Positions 24,213 through 32,485 of a stretch of DNA of 46,672 nucleotides are shown piece after piece. Every line of letters starts with the position of its first letter. Positions within the stretch are counted from its first letter, which is position 1. A program made the translations under genes and the position numbers. The notes below the pieces were generated by a model. The model did not search any database, had not been told where the DNA came from, and worked only from the letters and a program-made list of their open reading frames with translations. The stretch is from Emticicia sp043780375 (GTDB taxonomy: Bacteria > Bacteroidota > Bacteroidia > Cytophagales > Spirosomataceae). The DNA lies in assembly GCF_043780375.1 (NCBI RefSeq), contig NZ_JAYWCU010000049.1:1-46672 (forward strand). Reading direction: 5' to 3'.

Positions 24213-25265
24213 ATGTTCAATAAAATATTTCTGATGCTTTTTATCAGTATTTCCGCCTGTTATGGGCAACAAATTTTATTCCCAAATAAAGGGATTCAAC
24301 CTTCCATTTGTATAGGCGAAAACGAATCTATCGAAATGGTTTTCGGGAAAGGTAACGCTTTTTATTACGCTTCTTCGATAGATAAAGGGAGCACTTTCAG
24401 TTCGCCCGTACTTGTTGATAGCCTGCAAGGACTACATTTGGGGGTTTCGAGAGGTCCACAAATCGCTTCTTCTCGCCTTTCTACGGTCATTACTTCGATT
24501 GATAAAAAAGGGAATTTGTATGCCAATGTACTCAATCATAAAACTGGAAAATGGCAAAATCGTATCACTATCAATGATGTACCCGAAATTGCAAAAGAGG
24601 GTTTCAATGCCTTAACAACTGATGGTAAAAATACTTTTTTTGTTATTTGGCTTGACTTACGAGGAGATAAAAAAAATAAAATTTTTGGAGCAATTTCAAA
24701 AGATGATGGCAAAACTTGGAGTACAAATAAACTCGTTTATCGTTCGCCCGATTCTACTGTCTGCGAATGTTGCCAGCCTTCTATCATAATGAAAGGAAAA
24801 CAGATTTTTGTCATGTTTAGAAACTGGATAAAAGGTTCACGAGATATGTATGTAACGGCTTCAATGGACGAGGGGAATACCTTTCAACCAGCTATAAAAA
24901 TGGGTAATGGCACTTGGAAGTTAAATGCTTGCCCAATGGACGGAGGTGGCATTTCTTTGAATGAAAACGGCAAATTAACATCTATCTGGAGGCGAGAAAA
25001 TCAATTATTTATAACAAAACTGGGCGAACCAGAGCAACCGCTTGCCGTAGGTCGAAATGCCTCTGTTGCCACAAGCAACCAAAACACATTTATTGCATGG
25101 CAGAATCAAGGTAAAATTTGGATTAGTTCGGGGCAAGAAGAACCGTTAAGTTTGGGTTTAGGTAGATTCCCCAGAGTAATATCGCTCAATGAAGAACAAG
25201 CATTTTGTGTATGGGAAGATAATATGGCAATAAAAGGAATGGTTTTGGTTGGCAGTAAGAAGTAA
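24213..25265 (+). CDS. Sialidase-fold (BNR-like) exported protein
   Basis: The 350-residue protein starts with a signal sequence ending ISISACYGQ, possibly a lipobox (Cys near 16). Repeated Asp-box-like units (SIDKGSTFSSP, SKDDGKTWSTN, SMDEGNTFQPA) mark a six-bladed sialidase-type propeller. The segment TVCECCQPSI has three close cysteines, unusual in true sialidases. Catalytic sialidase residues were not confirmed. In this context it may be a metal- or redox-related propeller rather than a glycosidase. Confidence 0.72.
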   Translation: MFNKIFLMLFISISACYGQQILFPNKGIQPSICIGENESIEMVFGKGNAFYYASSIDKGSTFSSPVLVDSLQGLHLGVSRGPQIASSRLSTVITSIDKKGNLYANVLNHKTGKWQNRITINDVPEIAKEGFNALTTDGKNTFFVIWLDLRGDKKNKIFGAISKDDGKTWSTNKLVYRSPDSTVCECCQPSIIMKGKQIFVMFRNWIKGSRDMYVTASMDEGNTFQPAIKMGNGTWKLNACPMDGGGISLNENGKLTSIWRRENQLFITKLGEPEQPLAVGRNASVATSNQNTFIAWQNQGKIWISSGQEEPLSLGLGRFPRVISLNEEQAFCVWEDNMAIKGMVLVGSKK

Positions 25266-25291
25266 AAAAAGTGGTAGCATACATTGAAAAA

Positions 25292-25342
25292 ATGAAATTC
25301 TTAAAAAGGTTATTCAAAAAAATGTTTATCAAAAAATGCTAG
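25292..25342 (+). CDS. Cationic micro-ORF, copy 2 (16 residues)
   Basis: The frame encodes MKFLKRLFKKMFIKKC and is nearly identical in DNA and protein to the copy at 22911. It starts 26 bp after the sialidase-fold gene. Only the C-terminal residues and a few third positions differ, so the two copies share recent ancestry. Function is unknown. Confidence 0.45.
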   Translation: MKFLKRLFKKMFIKKC

Positions 25343-25398
25343 TAGGAGATTACTGATAGCTTCTTTGCTTATACACTCCGATTAATTAAAGCACGAAA

Positions 25399-26646
25399 AT
25401 GAACAATGATTTATCCAAAATAATTACGCAATACAAAACCGATACACAGAGTGTATTTAATACTTGGTTTATTGATAACGACCAACGCTTAAAAGCCTTT
25501 CGTACTATCCGAAGGGGAGTTTTACAAGTGGTAGAAGACATCAAAAACAAGACTTTTCCTAATGATTTTAAAGGAAGTTCCTTAGAGTTTGTCTTGAATT
25601 GTATTGCCGAACAAAAACAGGTTTTTGTGGGTGTTTCGCACCCGTTTTATTGGAAACCTAAATTAAGAATCCCAGATATTTACGAAAATCAAATTAACAA
25701 AACGGCTTTTGGGCAATTTCTTGAGAACTGTATCAATGCGAAATCTGAAGAGCAAATTATCAAAGAAATTGTACGATTAGATGGTCTCAAAATCAAAGGT
25801 TTAGGGCCAGCCGTTGGAAGTATTTTGTATTTTTTACACCCAACTTTATTTCCTCCGTTCAATACTGCTATTGTAAATGGTTTCAATACTTTATTTTCTG
25901 ACAAAAAAAAATTAGGGTCTTGGTCAGAATACTTGAAAATTAGAGAAATTTTGATTGAAACCAATCAAAAACATAAAGCCGAATTATCAAACGACTTAGG
26001 GGCAATTGCAGGACTTTGTTTTGAAATCGGAACACAAAAAATGCTCATTGGTAATGATGAGTATTTGAGTGAAGAAGAAAGAAATAAATTAGAAAAAAGT
26101 ATTGAAAAACGCCAAAAAGAAATCAGAGAAGAGAAACTGGAAGAGAACCTTCATTCAGAAATGCAATTTCATTTATTGAAAATCGGTCAAAGTTTAGGTT
26201 ATGATGCTTTTGTAGCATCGAATGACCGTTCGAGGTCTTATGATGGTAAAAGTTTTTCGTTTATGAGTCCTGATAAGTTTCCTACTATTGATTGCGACAA
26301 AGATACAGCAAACACCATCAAATTGATTGATGTTTTATGGTTCGATAAAGGTACAAACAATGTGATTTGTGCATTTGAAGTAGAAAAAAGCACAAGTATT
26401 TATTCAGGAATTTTACGATTAACTGACTTGTCTTATTCAATTGCGGATGGTGATGAAATCTTTTATTTAGTTGTTCCAGAAAGTCGTGAAAAAGATGTGG
26501 TTATGCAGCTTTCTCGCCCATCAATCAAACAAATTAAAACTCCCATCAAATACATACTATTTACTGAATTACGCCAAAATTGCGACGCACTTTGTCGATT
26601 TGGCGATAGCCATAGAATCATGGAAAAAATCTCAAGGACGGTATAA
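25399..26646 (+). CDS. Predicted PD-(D/E)XK-type nuclease or restriction-like protein
   Basis: The 415-residue protein has no signal peptide. The middle carries LKIKGLGPAVGSILYFL (near 131-147), a helix-hairpin-helix-like segment. A charged coiled coil spans about 215-250. The C-terminal domain includes LIDVLWFD near 309-316 and VICAFEVEKSTSIYSGILRL near 322-341. The order of Asp, then a hydrophobic strand ending in E-V-E-K, fits a restriction-endonuclease-like core. No methyltransferase is adjacent. Its start lies 133 bp after the sialidase gene, and its stop is 6 bp before the PepSY gene, so it is expressed with the copper genes. Function is inferred. Confidence 0.5.
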   Translation: MNNDLSKIITQYKTDTQSVFNTWFIDNDQRLKAFRTIRRGVLQVVEDIKNKTFPNDFKGSSLEFVLNCIAEQKQVFVGVSHPFYWKPKLRIPDIYENQINKTAFGQFLENCINAKSEEQIIKEIVRLDGLKIKGLGPAVGSILYFLHPTLFPPFNTAIVNGFNTLFSDKKKLGSWSEYLKIREILIETNQKHKAELSNDLGAIAGLCFEIGTQKMLIGNDEYLSEEERNKLEKSIEKRQKEIREEKLEENLHSEMQFHLLKIGQSLGYDAFVASNDRSRSYDGKSFSFMSPDKFPTIDCDKDTANTIKLIDVLWFDKGTNNVICAFEVEKSTSIYSGILRLTDLSYSIADGDEIFYLVVPESREKDVVMQLSRPSIKQIKTPIKYILFTELRQNCDALCRFGDSHRIMEKISRTV

Positions 26647-26651
26647 ATAAA

Positions 26652-27392
26652 ATGAAAAAAGCTGAATTTCATAGAAAAACTCGTAAAACTCATCGCTGGA
26701 TGGGTGTTATCTTAGGTATCCAATTCTTACTTTGGACAGTTGGCGGACTTTATTTTAGTTGGTCAAATATGGATGAAGTACACGGCGACCATCAAAAAGC
26801 CCATATTCATCCACTTGAAGCAAATTTGAGTTTGGTAAATCCACAAAACATTATCTCTCAAATCAAAGCAAAAGATAGTATCAACTATATTTTTGAAATG
26901 CGTTTAGTTCAAGTTTTAGGTGAGCCTCATTACCAAATCATATACTCGAAAGAGCATGATAGAGGAAAAAAGATACAATTGGCCAATGCTCAAACTGGCA
27001 TTTTGCGTGCTGCCCTGTCCAAAGATGAAGCAGTTAATATAGCAAAAATTAATTTTTCAGATGATGCCACTGTAAAACAAATAGAATATTTAACCACAAC
27101 CAATGGACATCATGAATATCGTGAAAGCCCATTACCAGCGTATGCAGTAACATTTAATCATCCATCTAATACGACCGTTTATGTTTCAACCGAGTTGGGG
27201 ACAGTTCAGAAGTTCAGAAACAATAAGTGGCGAATTTTTGACTTCTTATGGATGATGCACACAATGGATTATCAAACCCGTGATAATCTTTCTAATTGGC
27301 TTTTACGAGCTTTCTCAGTATTTGGTTTATTAACTATTTTTTCGGGATTTACCTTATTTTTTGTAAGTCAGAAACCAAAGAAAAAAATCTAA
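26652..27392 (+). CDS. PepSY-domain membrane protein
   Basis: The 246-residue protein has an N-terminal membrane segment (RWMGVILGIQFLLWTVGGLY), a periplasmic PepSY-like part (LSKDEAVNIAKINFSDDATV, AYAVTFNHPSNTTVYVSTELG) and a C-terminal membrane segment (AFSVFGLLTIFSGFTLFFV). Such PepSY_TM proteins are common beside metal and heme-linked oxidoreductases. It lies 10 bp before the second multicopper oxidase gene. A role in electron or metal transfer across the inner membrane is likely but not shown. Confidence 0.8.
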   Translation: MKKAEFHRKTRKTHRWMGVILGIQFLLWTVGGLYFSWSNMDEVHGDHQKAHIHPLEANLSLVNPQNIISQIKAKDSINYIFEMRLVQVLGEPHYQIIYSKEHDRGKKIQLANAQTGILRAALSKDEAVNIAKINFSDDATVKQIEYLTTTNGHHEYRESPLPAYAVTFNHPSNTTVYVSTELGTVQKFRNNKWRIFDFLWMMHTMDYQTRDNLSNWLLRAFSVFGLLTIFSGFTLFFVSQKPKKKI

Positions 27393-27402
27393 ATTTAACA
27401 AT

Positions 27403-29709
27403 ATGAAATTATTATCATTTTCTTTTCTATTTAGTTCGATTATTGTTTTTGCTCAACACGAGCATCATCAGCCCACTACTTCTCCAAAAGAAACAGCTTT
27501 GCCAACAGTTCAGGTACAATCATCGAAACAAAATTATGTTCCCAAAACTGTTCGGTATGATTTATATGTAAAGGACACCATCGTAAATTTCTCTGGAAAA
27601 GAAAAACGAGCTATTGCTGTAAACGGACAAATCCCGATGCCAACCCTCACTTTCACTGAGGGCGACACTGCCGAAATTTATGTTCATAACGAACTCAATG
27701 AAAGCACTTCATTACACTGGCACGGTTTGTTTTTACCTAACAAAGAAGATGGTGTGCCTAACTTGACACAAATGCCAATCAAGCCACACACAACGCACTT
27801 GTATAAGTTCCCTATTATTCAACATGGCACACACTGGTATCATAGTCATTCGGGTTTGCAAGAACAAATCGGAATGTATGGCTCATTTATTATGAATAAA
27901 ATGGACGAGCCAACAATACCCACAATACCAATAGTTTTGAGTGAATGGACAGACTACAATCCTAATAATGTGCATCGAATGTTGCATAATGCCACAGATT
28001 GGTTTGCTATCAAAAAAGGAACAACCCAAAGCTATGGCGAGGCAATCAAGCAAGGTTATTTTAAAACCAAAGTAACCAACGAGTGGAAACGAATGAACGC
28101 AATGGATGTAAGCGATGTATATTATGAAAAATTTCTAATCAATGGTAAGAATGAAAGTCAGCTTTCACAATTCAAAGCAGGAGATAAAGTACGTTTGCGA
28201 ATTTCAAACGGTGGAGCTTCAACGTATTTTTGGCTAAACTATGCTGGTGGAAAAATAACCATAGTAGCCAATGATGGTAATGATGTAGAGCCTGTGGAAG
28301 TTGATAGGCTGATTGTTGCAGTTTCGGAAACGTATGATGTAATCGTTACTATTCCAGAAGATAAATCTTATGAATTCTTAGTAACGTCCGAAGACCGTAC
28401 AAAGTCTGCCTCATTATTTTTAGGTGCAGGAAGTCAAGTAAAAGCCAAACCGATGCCCAAACTCAAATATTTTGAGGGAATGAAAATGATGAATGGCATG
28501 ATGAAAATGAATGGTGATTTGGACGATATGGGAATGTCAATGAGCCTCAATCAGATGGATATGAATGTAGTGATGTATCCAGAAATTACAGGGGAAGCGA
28601 AAAAGCACGATATGAAAAATATGAAAATGGACGATATGAAAGGACATGAAATGAAAATGGATGAAGCACAATATAATAGCAACGGACTTTCAGATATTGT
28701 TACGTTAAACTATGCGATGTTGAAATCACCTACAATTACCAATCTTCCCAAAGATGCACCAGTCAAAGAATTACGTTTTGAGTTAAGTGGAAATATGAAT
28801 CGCTATGTTTGGAGTTTGGACAATAAAGTAGTTTCGGAAGCCGACAAAATTCTAATAAAAAAAGGCGAAAATGTGCGAATTGTGCTATACAATGGCTCAA
28901 TGATGCGACATCCCATGCACTTGCATGGGCATGATTTTAGGTTATTAAACGGTCAAGGCGAATATGCACCACTAAAAAATATTGTAGATATAATGCCTAT
29001 GGAAACTGACACCTTAGAATTTAATGCCAATGTAGAAGGTGATTGGTTTTTTCATTGCCATATTCTCTACCACATGATGAGTGGTATGGGTCGGGTTTTT
29101 ACTTATGAGAATCAAGCCGCAAATCCTCTTATTCCTAATCCTAAATTAGCACAAAGAAAACTTTTTGCCGATGATAGAAAATTTCATTTGATGGCTGAAA
29201 ACGACTTTGCCACCAACGGAAACGATGGAATGTTGATGCTACAAAATACCCGTTGGAGTATCGGTACTGAATGGCGACTGGGTTATAATGATATGCACGG
29301 CTATGAAACAGAAACTCATATTGGGCGATATATTGGTAAGATGCAATGGTTTATGCCATTTATTGGATTTGATTGGCGGTATAGAAAATTTGCAATGGAT
29401 GAAGTGGAAAAAAACATTTTTGGGCAAACTAATACCAAAAATAACCGTAGTTTATTGAGTTTAGGTATCAATTACACTTTACCAATGTTGGTGCGTTTGC
29501 AGTCAGAAGTATTTACTGATGGCAATGTTCGTTTTCAATTATCAAGAGAAGATATACCAATAAGCAAACGCATTAGGGGGATGTTCATGGTAAATACTGA
29601 TAAAGAATATATGGGCGGATTTGATTATATTTTTTCAAGAAATATAAGAGGAAGGGTTCATTATGACAGCGATATGGGTTTTGGAGTAGGGATTAGTTTG
29701 AATTATTGA
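27403..29709 (+). CDS. CopA-like multicopper oxidase with C-terminal CopB-like barrel segment
   Basis: The 768-residue protein begins with a Sec signal (MKLLSFSFLFSSIIVFAQ) and then HEHHQ. The oxidase part has complete ligands: LHWHG near 104, HWYHSHSG near 145, HPMHLHGHDF near 504 and HCHILYHMMSGM near 550. Residues about 355-425 are rich in Met, Asp and His (MKMMNGMMKMNGD, KNMKMDDMKGHEMKM), as in copper-binding CopA. Residues about 595-768 do not belong to the oxidase: WSIGTEWRLGYNDMHGYE, FIGFDWRYRKF and GRVHYDSDMGFGVGISLNY are amphipathic beta strands like the outer-membrane protein CopB. The gene thus looks like a CopA-CopB fusion. Confidence 0.88.
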   Translation: MKLLSFSFLFSSIIVFAQHEHHQPTTSPKETALPTVQVQSSKQNYVPKTVRYDLYVKDTIVNFSGKEKRAIAVNGQIPMPTLTFTEGDTAEIYVHNELNESTSLHWHGLFLPNKEDGVPNLTQMPIKPHTTHLYKFPIIQHGTHWYHSHSGLQEQIGMYGSFIMNKMDEPTIPTIPIVLSEWTDYNPNNVHRMLHNATDWFAIKKGTTQSYGEAIKQGYFKTKVTNEWKRMNAMDVSDVYYEKFLINGKNESQLSQFKAGDKVRLRISNGGASTYFWLNYAGGKITIVANDGNDVEPVEVDRLIVAVSETYDVIVTIPEDKSYEFLVTSEDRTKSASLFLGAGSQVKAKPMPKLKYFEGMKMMNGMMKMNGDLDDMGMSMSLNQMDMNVVMYPEITGEAKKHDMKNMKMDDMKGHEMKMDEAQYNSNGLSDIVTLNYAMLKSPTITNLPKDAPVKELRFELSGNMNRYVWSLDNKVVSEADKILIKKGENVRIVLYNGSMMRHPMHLHGHDFRLLNGQGEYAPLKNIVDIMPMETDTLEFNANVEGDWFFHCHILYHMMSGMGRVFTYENQAANPLIPNPKLAQRKLFADDRKFHLMAENDFATNGNDGMLMLQNTRWSIGTEWRLGYNDMHGYETETHIGRYIGKMQWFMPFIGFDWRYRKFAMDEVEKNIFGQTNTKNNRSLLSLGINYTLPMLVRLQSEVFTDGNVRFQLSREDIPISKRIRGMFMVNTDKEYMGGFDYIFSRNIRGRVHYDSDMGFGVGISLNY

Positions 29710-29724
29710 TTAAAAATCAATAAT
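29702..29724. terminator. AT-rich perfect hairpin at the end of the oxidase gene
   Basis: Perfect 10-bp arms ATTATTGATT (29702-29711) and AATCAATAAT (29715-29724) with an AAA loop overlap the oxidase stop codon. It is symmetric, so it could act in both directions between the convergent units, but it is weak because it is AT-only apart from two pairs. Confidence 0.35.
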
Positions 29725-30021
29725 GAACATAAAATCTCCTGCTGTTTAATAGTTATAATTATAATCAAAATTTGGGAAGAATTAATCACATATTTCAATC
29801 GTTACAATCCTTTATGATACTTTCCCAGAAATAGAAAGGGTATTCAGAAAGATATTTGGTCCCATTACAATGTATTGCTTCTTATTATTGCATCACTCAA
29901 GTGAGCCTTAGCCGCATCAGAGGCATACGCTGATTATCTATCTTATGTTAAATTTTGCTGAACTGTTAAAAAAATACGCCCAGCATTCTTTCGGTCTTCT
30001 TGGTTGATTCTATTATTTCAT
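29725..30021. other. Convergent intergenic region without a gene
   Basis: About 300 bp separate the plus-strand oxidase gene from the minus-strand micro-ORF and efflux operon. All frames are broken by frequent stops. No transposase, hairpin or RNA signature was recognised. Confidence 0.5.
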
Positions 30022-30069
30022 TTATTTTATTCTGTTTAATTTTTTGAAAAACCATTTTAAAAATTTCAT
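30022..30069 (-). CDS. Cationic micro-ORF, copy 3 (15 residues)
   Basis: The minus-strand frame encodes MKFLKWFFKKLNRIK, starting 11 bp after the stop of the CusB-like adaptor gene at 30080. The first ten residues match the copies at 22911 and 25292 (MKFLK, aromatic or Arg, L/F-F-K-K). The C-terminus differs and lacks Cys. It is on the opposite strand and in a different transcription unit from the other copies. Confidence 0.4.
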   Translation of the reverse strand: MKFLKWFFKKLNRIK

Positions 30070-30079
30070 TTCAAACGGG

Positions 30080-31198
30080 TCACATTTTATGCCCCGCCAT
30101 TGGGTTTGTTCCTTTTTTAAAAAGGTATTCACTTTGTAGTAAATAAGCACCTGAAATGACCACTAAATCACCAGATAGTAAGCCATTTTTTATTTCAATA
30201 AAATTATTAGCTTCAGCACCCACTTCTATCATTTTACTTTTAAATGTATTGCCGCCTGTTTTTATCCAGACGGTTGCACCTTTTGAATCTCGAATGACAG
30301 CATCAATCGGTAATCTCAAAGAAGTCTGTTTGCCAGTATTAATATAGACATTAGCGGACATGCCTGGCTTTAGTTTATTGTTTTTATTGGGTATTGAAAT
30401 GCGTAGTAAATTAATCCTTGAATCAGGTATTATTTCAGGATTCACAAAACTGATTTTGCCTTGAATGGCTTCATTTTCAAAGGGCGGAACACGGACAATT
30501 ATAGCCGTATTGGACTGAATTTGAGCAAATTGTGTCGTAAAAACTTGTGCTTCTGCCCATAAAGTAGATAAATCAGCTAATTGAACAATTGTACCGCCTT
30601 CCATCACATTATCGCCTTGTTGAACATTTAAAGCGGTGATGTAACCTGCGTTTGGACTGTAAAATGTGGTTGTGATATTGGCTTTTCCCGCTTGTTCCAT
30701 CTGCGAAATTTGCGTTTCGCTCATGCCCCACAAGGTCAATTTATGTCTGGCACTTTTTATCAAGGTATTAAAATCAACCATAAGATTGTCGGCAAACACT
30801 TTTTGCCTTGATATTGCCGATAAATATTCTTGTTTGGCATTGTTGAGTTCTTCACTGTATAGGTCATAGAGTTTGTCGCCTTTGTTAATATAATCGCCTA
30901 TATTTTTAAAATACAATAATTCTATCCTGCCCATGACTCGTGAACTGACAGCCGATGTTTTTGTCTGGTCAAAATTTAAAACAGCCGTTAAAACTGTTTG
31001 ATTATTCATATTGCCTATTCGCAGGGTATCTGTTTCTATATTGCCTAATTGAATTTGTTGGTCCGTCAACTGTATTTCATCATTCTGCAATGTCTTAGTC
31101 ACATCGCTATTGGCAAGATGTTCTTTGTGTTCCACCTGTTTTTTATCAGTACAGGCGGTTAAAAGAATGAGGTAAAATAGAGGTAGATATTTCATCAT
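30080..31198 (-). CDS. RND efflux periplasmic adaptor (CusB-like), second of two
   Basis: The 372-residue lipoprotein (MMKYLPLFYLILLTACTDKK, lipobox TAC) belongs to the HlyD/CusB membrane-fusion family. Barrel-sandwich and hairpin elements are visible: VSSRVMGRIELLYFKNIGDY, a helical hairpin (LNNAKQEYLSAISRQ) and a beta-barrel (LSTLWAEAQVF, IQGKISFVNPEI). It bridges the inner-membrane pump and outer-membrane channel. Its ATG shares one base with the stop of the upstream adaptor gene (TAATG), so the two are translationally coupled. Two different adaptors for one pump is a recurrent arrangement in this phylum. Confidence 0.88.
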   Translation of the reverse strand: MMKYLPLFYLILLTACTDKKQVEHKEHLANSDVTKTLQNDEIQLTDQQIQLGNIETDTLRIGNMNNQTVLTAVLNFDQTKTSAVSSRVMGRIELLYFKNIGDYINKGDKLYDLYSEELNNAKQEYLSAISRQKVFADNLMVDFNTLIKSARHKLTLWGMSETQISQMEQAGKANITTTFYSPNAGYITALNVQQGDNVMEGGTIVQLADLSTLWAEAQVFTTQFAQIQSNTAIIVRVPPFENEAIQGKISFVNPEIIPDSRINLLRISIPNKNNKLKPGMSANVYINTGKQTSLRLPIDAVIRDSKGATVWIKTGGNTFKSKMIEVGAEANNFIEIKNGLLSGDLVVISGAYLLQSEYLFKKGTNPMAGHKM

Positions 31199-32466
31199 TA
31201 TTTAATTTTAATAAAACTTTCACTGTCCATTAAATAACTGGCATTTACCGCTATTGAATCTTTTTCAGATAAACCTGTAAGCATAAGGATTTTGTTATTA
31301 ACTGTTATGCCCGTGGTTATTTTTTGGGCAATAAATCCATCTGCCTGTTTTAAAAAAACAATTTTATTTATGCCCAAAGATGTAACAGCTTCTATTGGCA
31401 ACCAATACGCATTATCAGTATTTAAAGTTAAAAGACCTCTTACTTGGCTACCAATAGGTAGCTTTAAATCACTATTATCAAAATAAACACGTACCGTTGT
31501 TGTGTTATTTTCCTTTCTGTAAAAAGGCTCTATAAAATCAATCCGCCCTTGAAAAGAACGTGTAGGAGCTGTTTCAGGTATTATTTTTACGTTTTGCCCT
31601 TTTTTAACCAAGCCTTGTTTATCGGTATAAATATTCAATGCTACCCATGCTTTTGCAGGATTGTAAATGGTAAAAAGATTTTGTCCACTTTTAACATACA
31701 TGCCTTCTTTCAAATCTAATAATTCAGAACTCGGATTAATGTTACCCATAGTCGGCATTGTAGTTTGGGCGTTCATATTATCGGTTTTGCTTGTTGCATT
31801 GTGCAAATGCCCTTTGTAATTGCTGTAAATACCGATAGAATAAATCGCTACTTTATATTGAATGACATTCTGCAATTGGTCAAGACTCATGCCTAATAAC
31901 AACAACCTATCTTTTGCCGCTTGAATCAATGAGGTATTATCGGAATCGTTGGTAAAAAGGAAAAGCAAATTTTGTTGAGCCGTTAATAATTCGGGGCTGT
32001 ATATATCCATTATTTTTTGTCCCTTTTCTATGGGTTGATATTTGTAGCGGACATATAATTTTTCAATGCGGCCACTTATTCTCGCCGCTATTGTTCCAAT
32101 CATTCGGGTATCATATTCCACTTTGCCAATTGCATTTATGTCAATAACTGCCTTGTCTTTTTTAATGGTCGTTACAGGAATAGACGATATAACATATTCA
32201 TTTGTGGGTTTTAATAAGGATTCTAATTGTACATTATGCACATTCTGAACGGTATGTCCTTTGTGGGCATCGGGCATTTTTGATGTGTCGGGTTTGTTCA
32301 TCTCCATTTGATTGTGTTCACTGTGTTCATCAGGCATTTTCATTGTATCTGGTTTAGTTGTTTCAGATTGGTTGTGTTGTGTATGGTCTTGCTTTTCACG
32401 ACTGGTACATGCCGTAAAAAGTAGTATCGTAAAAACGAAGAGTGTGTATGTATAATTAACTTTCAT
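31198..32466 (-). CDS. RND efflux periplasmic adaptor (CusB-like) with His/Met-rich repeat
   Basis: The 422-residue lipoprotein (FTACTS, Cys near 20) starts its mature part with a duplicated metal-binding unit, roughly HNQxExxKPDTxKMPDxHxxH, seen at about residues 30-50 and 51-70, followed by KGH. The HlyD/CusB fold follows (RISGRIEKLYVRYKYQPIEK, KAWVALNIYTDK, FQGRIDFIEPFYRKENN). The Met/His-rich extension should bind Cu(I) or Ag(I) like the N-terminus of CusB, and the internal duplication may increase its capacity. It follows the TolC-like gene by 20 bp and overlaps the next adaptor gene by one base. Confidence 0.9.
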   Translation of the reverse strand: MKVNYTYTLFVFTILLFTACTSREKQDHTQHNQSETTKPDTMKMPDEHSEHNQMEMNKPDTSKMPDAHKGHTVQNVHNVQLESLLKPTNEYVISSIPVTTIKKDKAVIDINAIGKVEYDTRMIGTIAARISGRIEKLYVRYKYQPIEKGQKIMDIYSPELLTAQQNLLFLFTNDSDNTSLIQAAKDRLLLLGMSLDQLQNVIQYKVAIYSIGIYSNYKGHLHNATSKTDNMNAQTTMPTMGNINPSSELLDLKEGMYVKSGQNLFTIYNPAKAWVALNIYTDKQGLVKKGQNVKIIPETAPTRSFQGRIDFIEPFYRKENNTTTVRVYFDNSDLKLPIGSQVRGLLTLNTDNAYWLPIEAVTSLGINKIVFLKQADGFIAQKITTGITVNNKILMLTGLSEKDSIAVNASYLMDSESFIKIK

Positions 32467-32485
32467 TTATTTTACGGGTTTACAT

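Noticed and set aside
29725..30021. Possible transposase remnant in the convergent gap
   Set aside because: Translations in all frames are broken by stops and show no DDE or HTH features.
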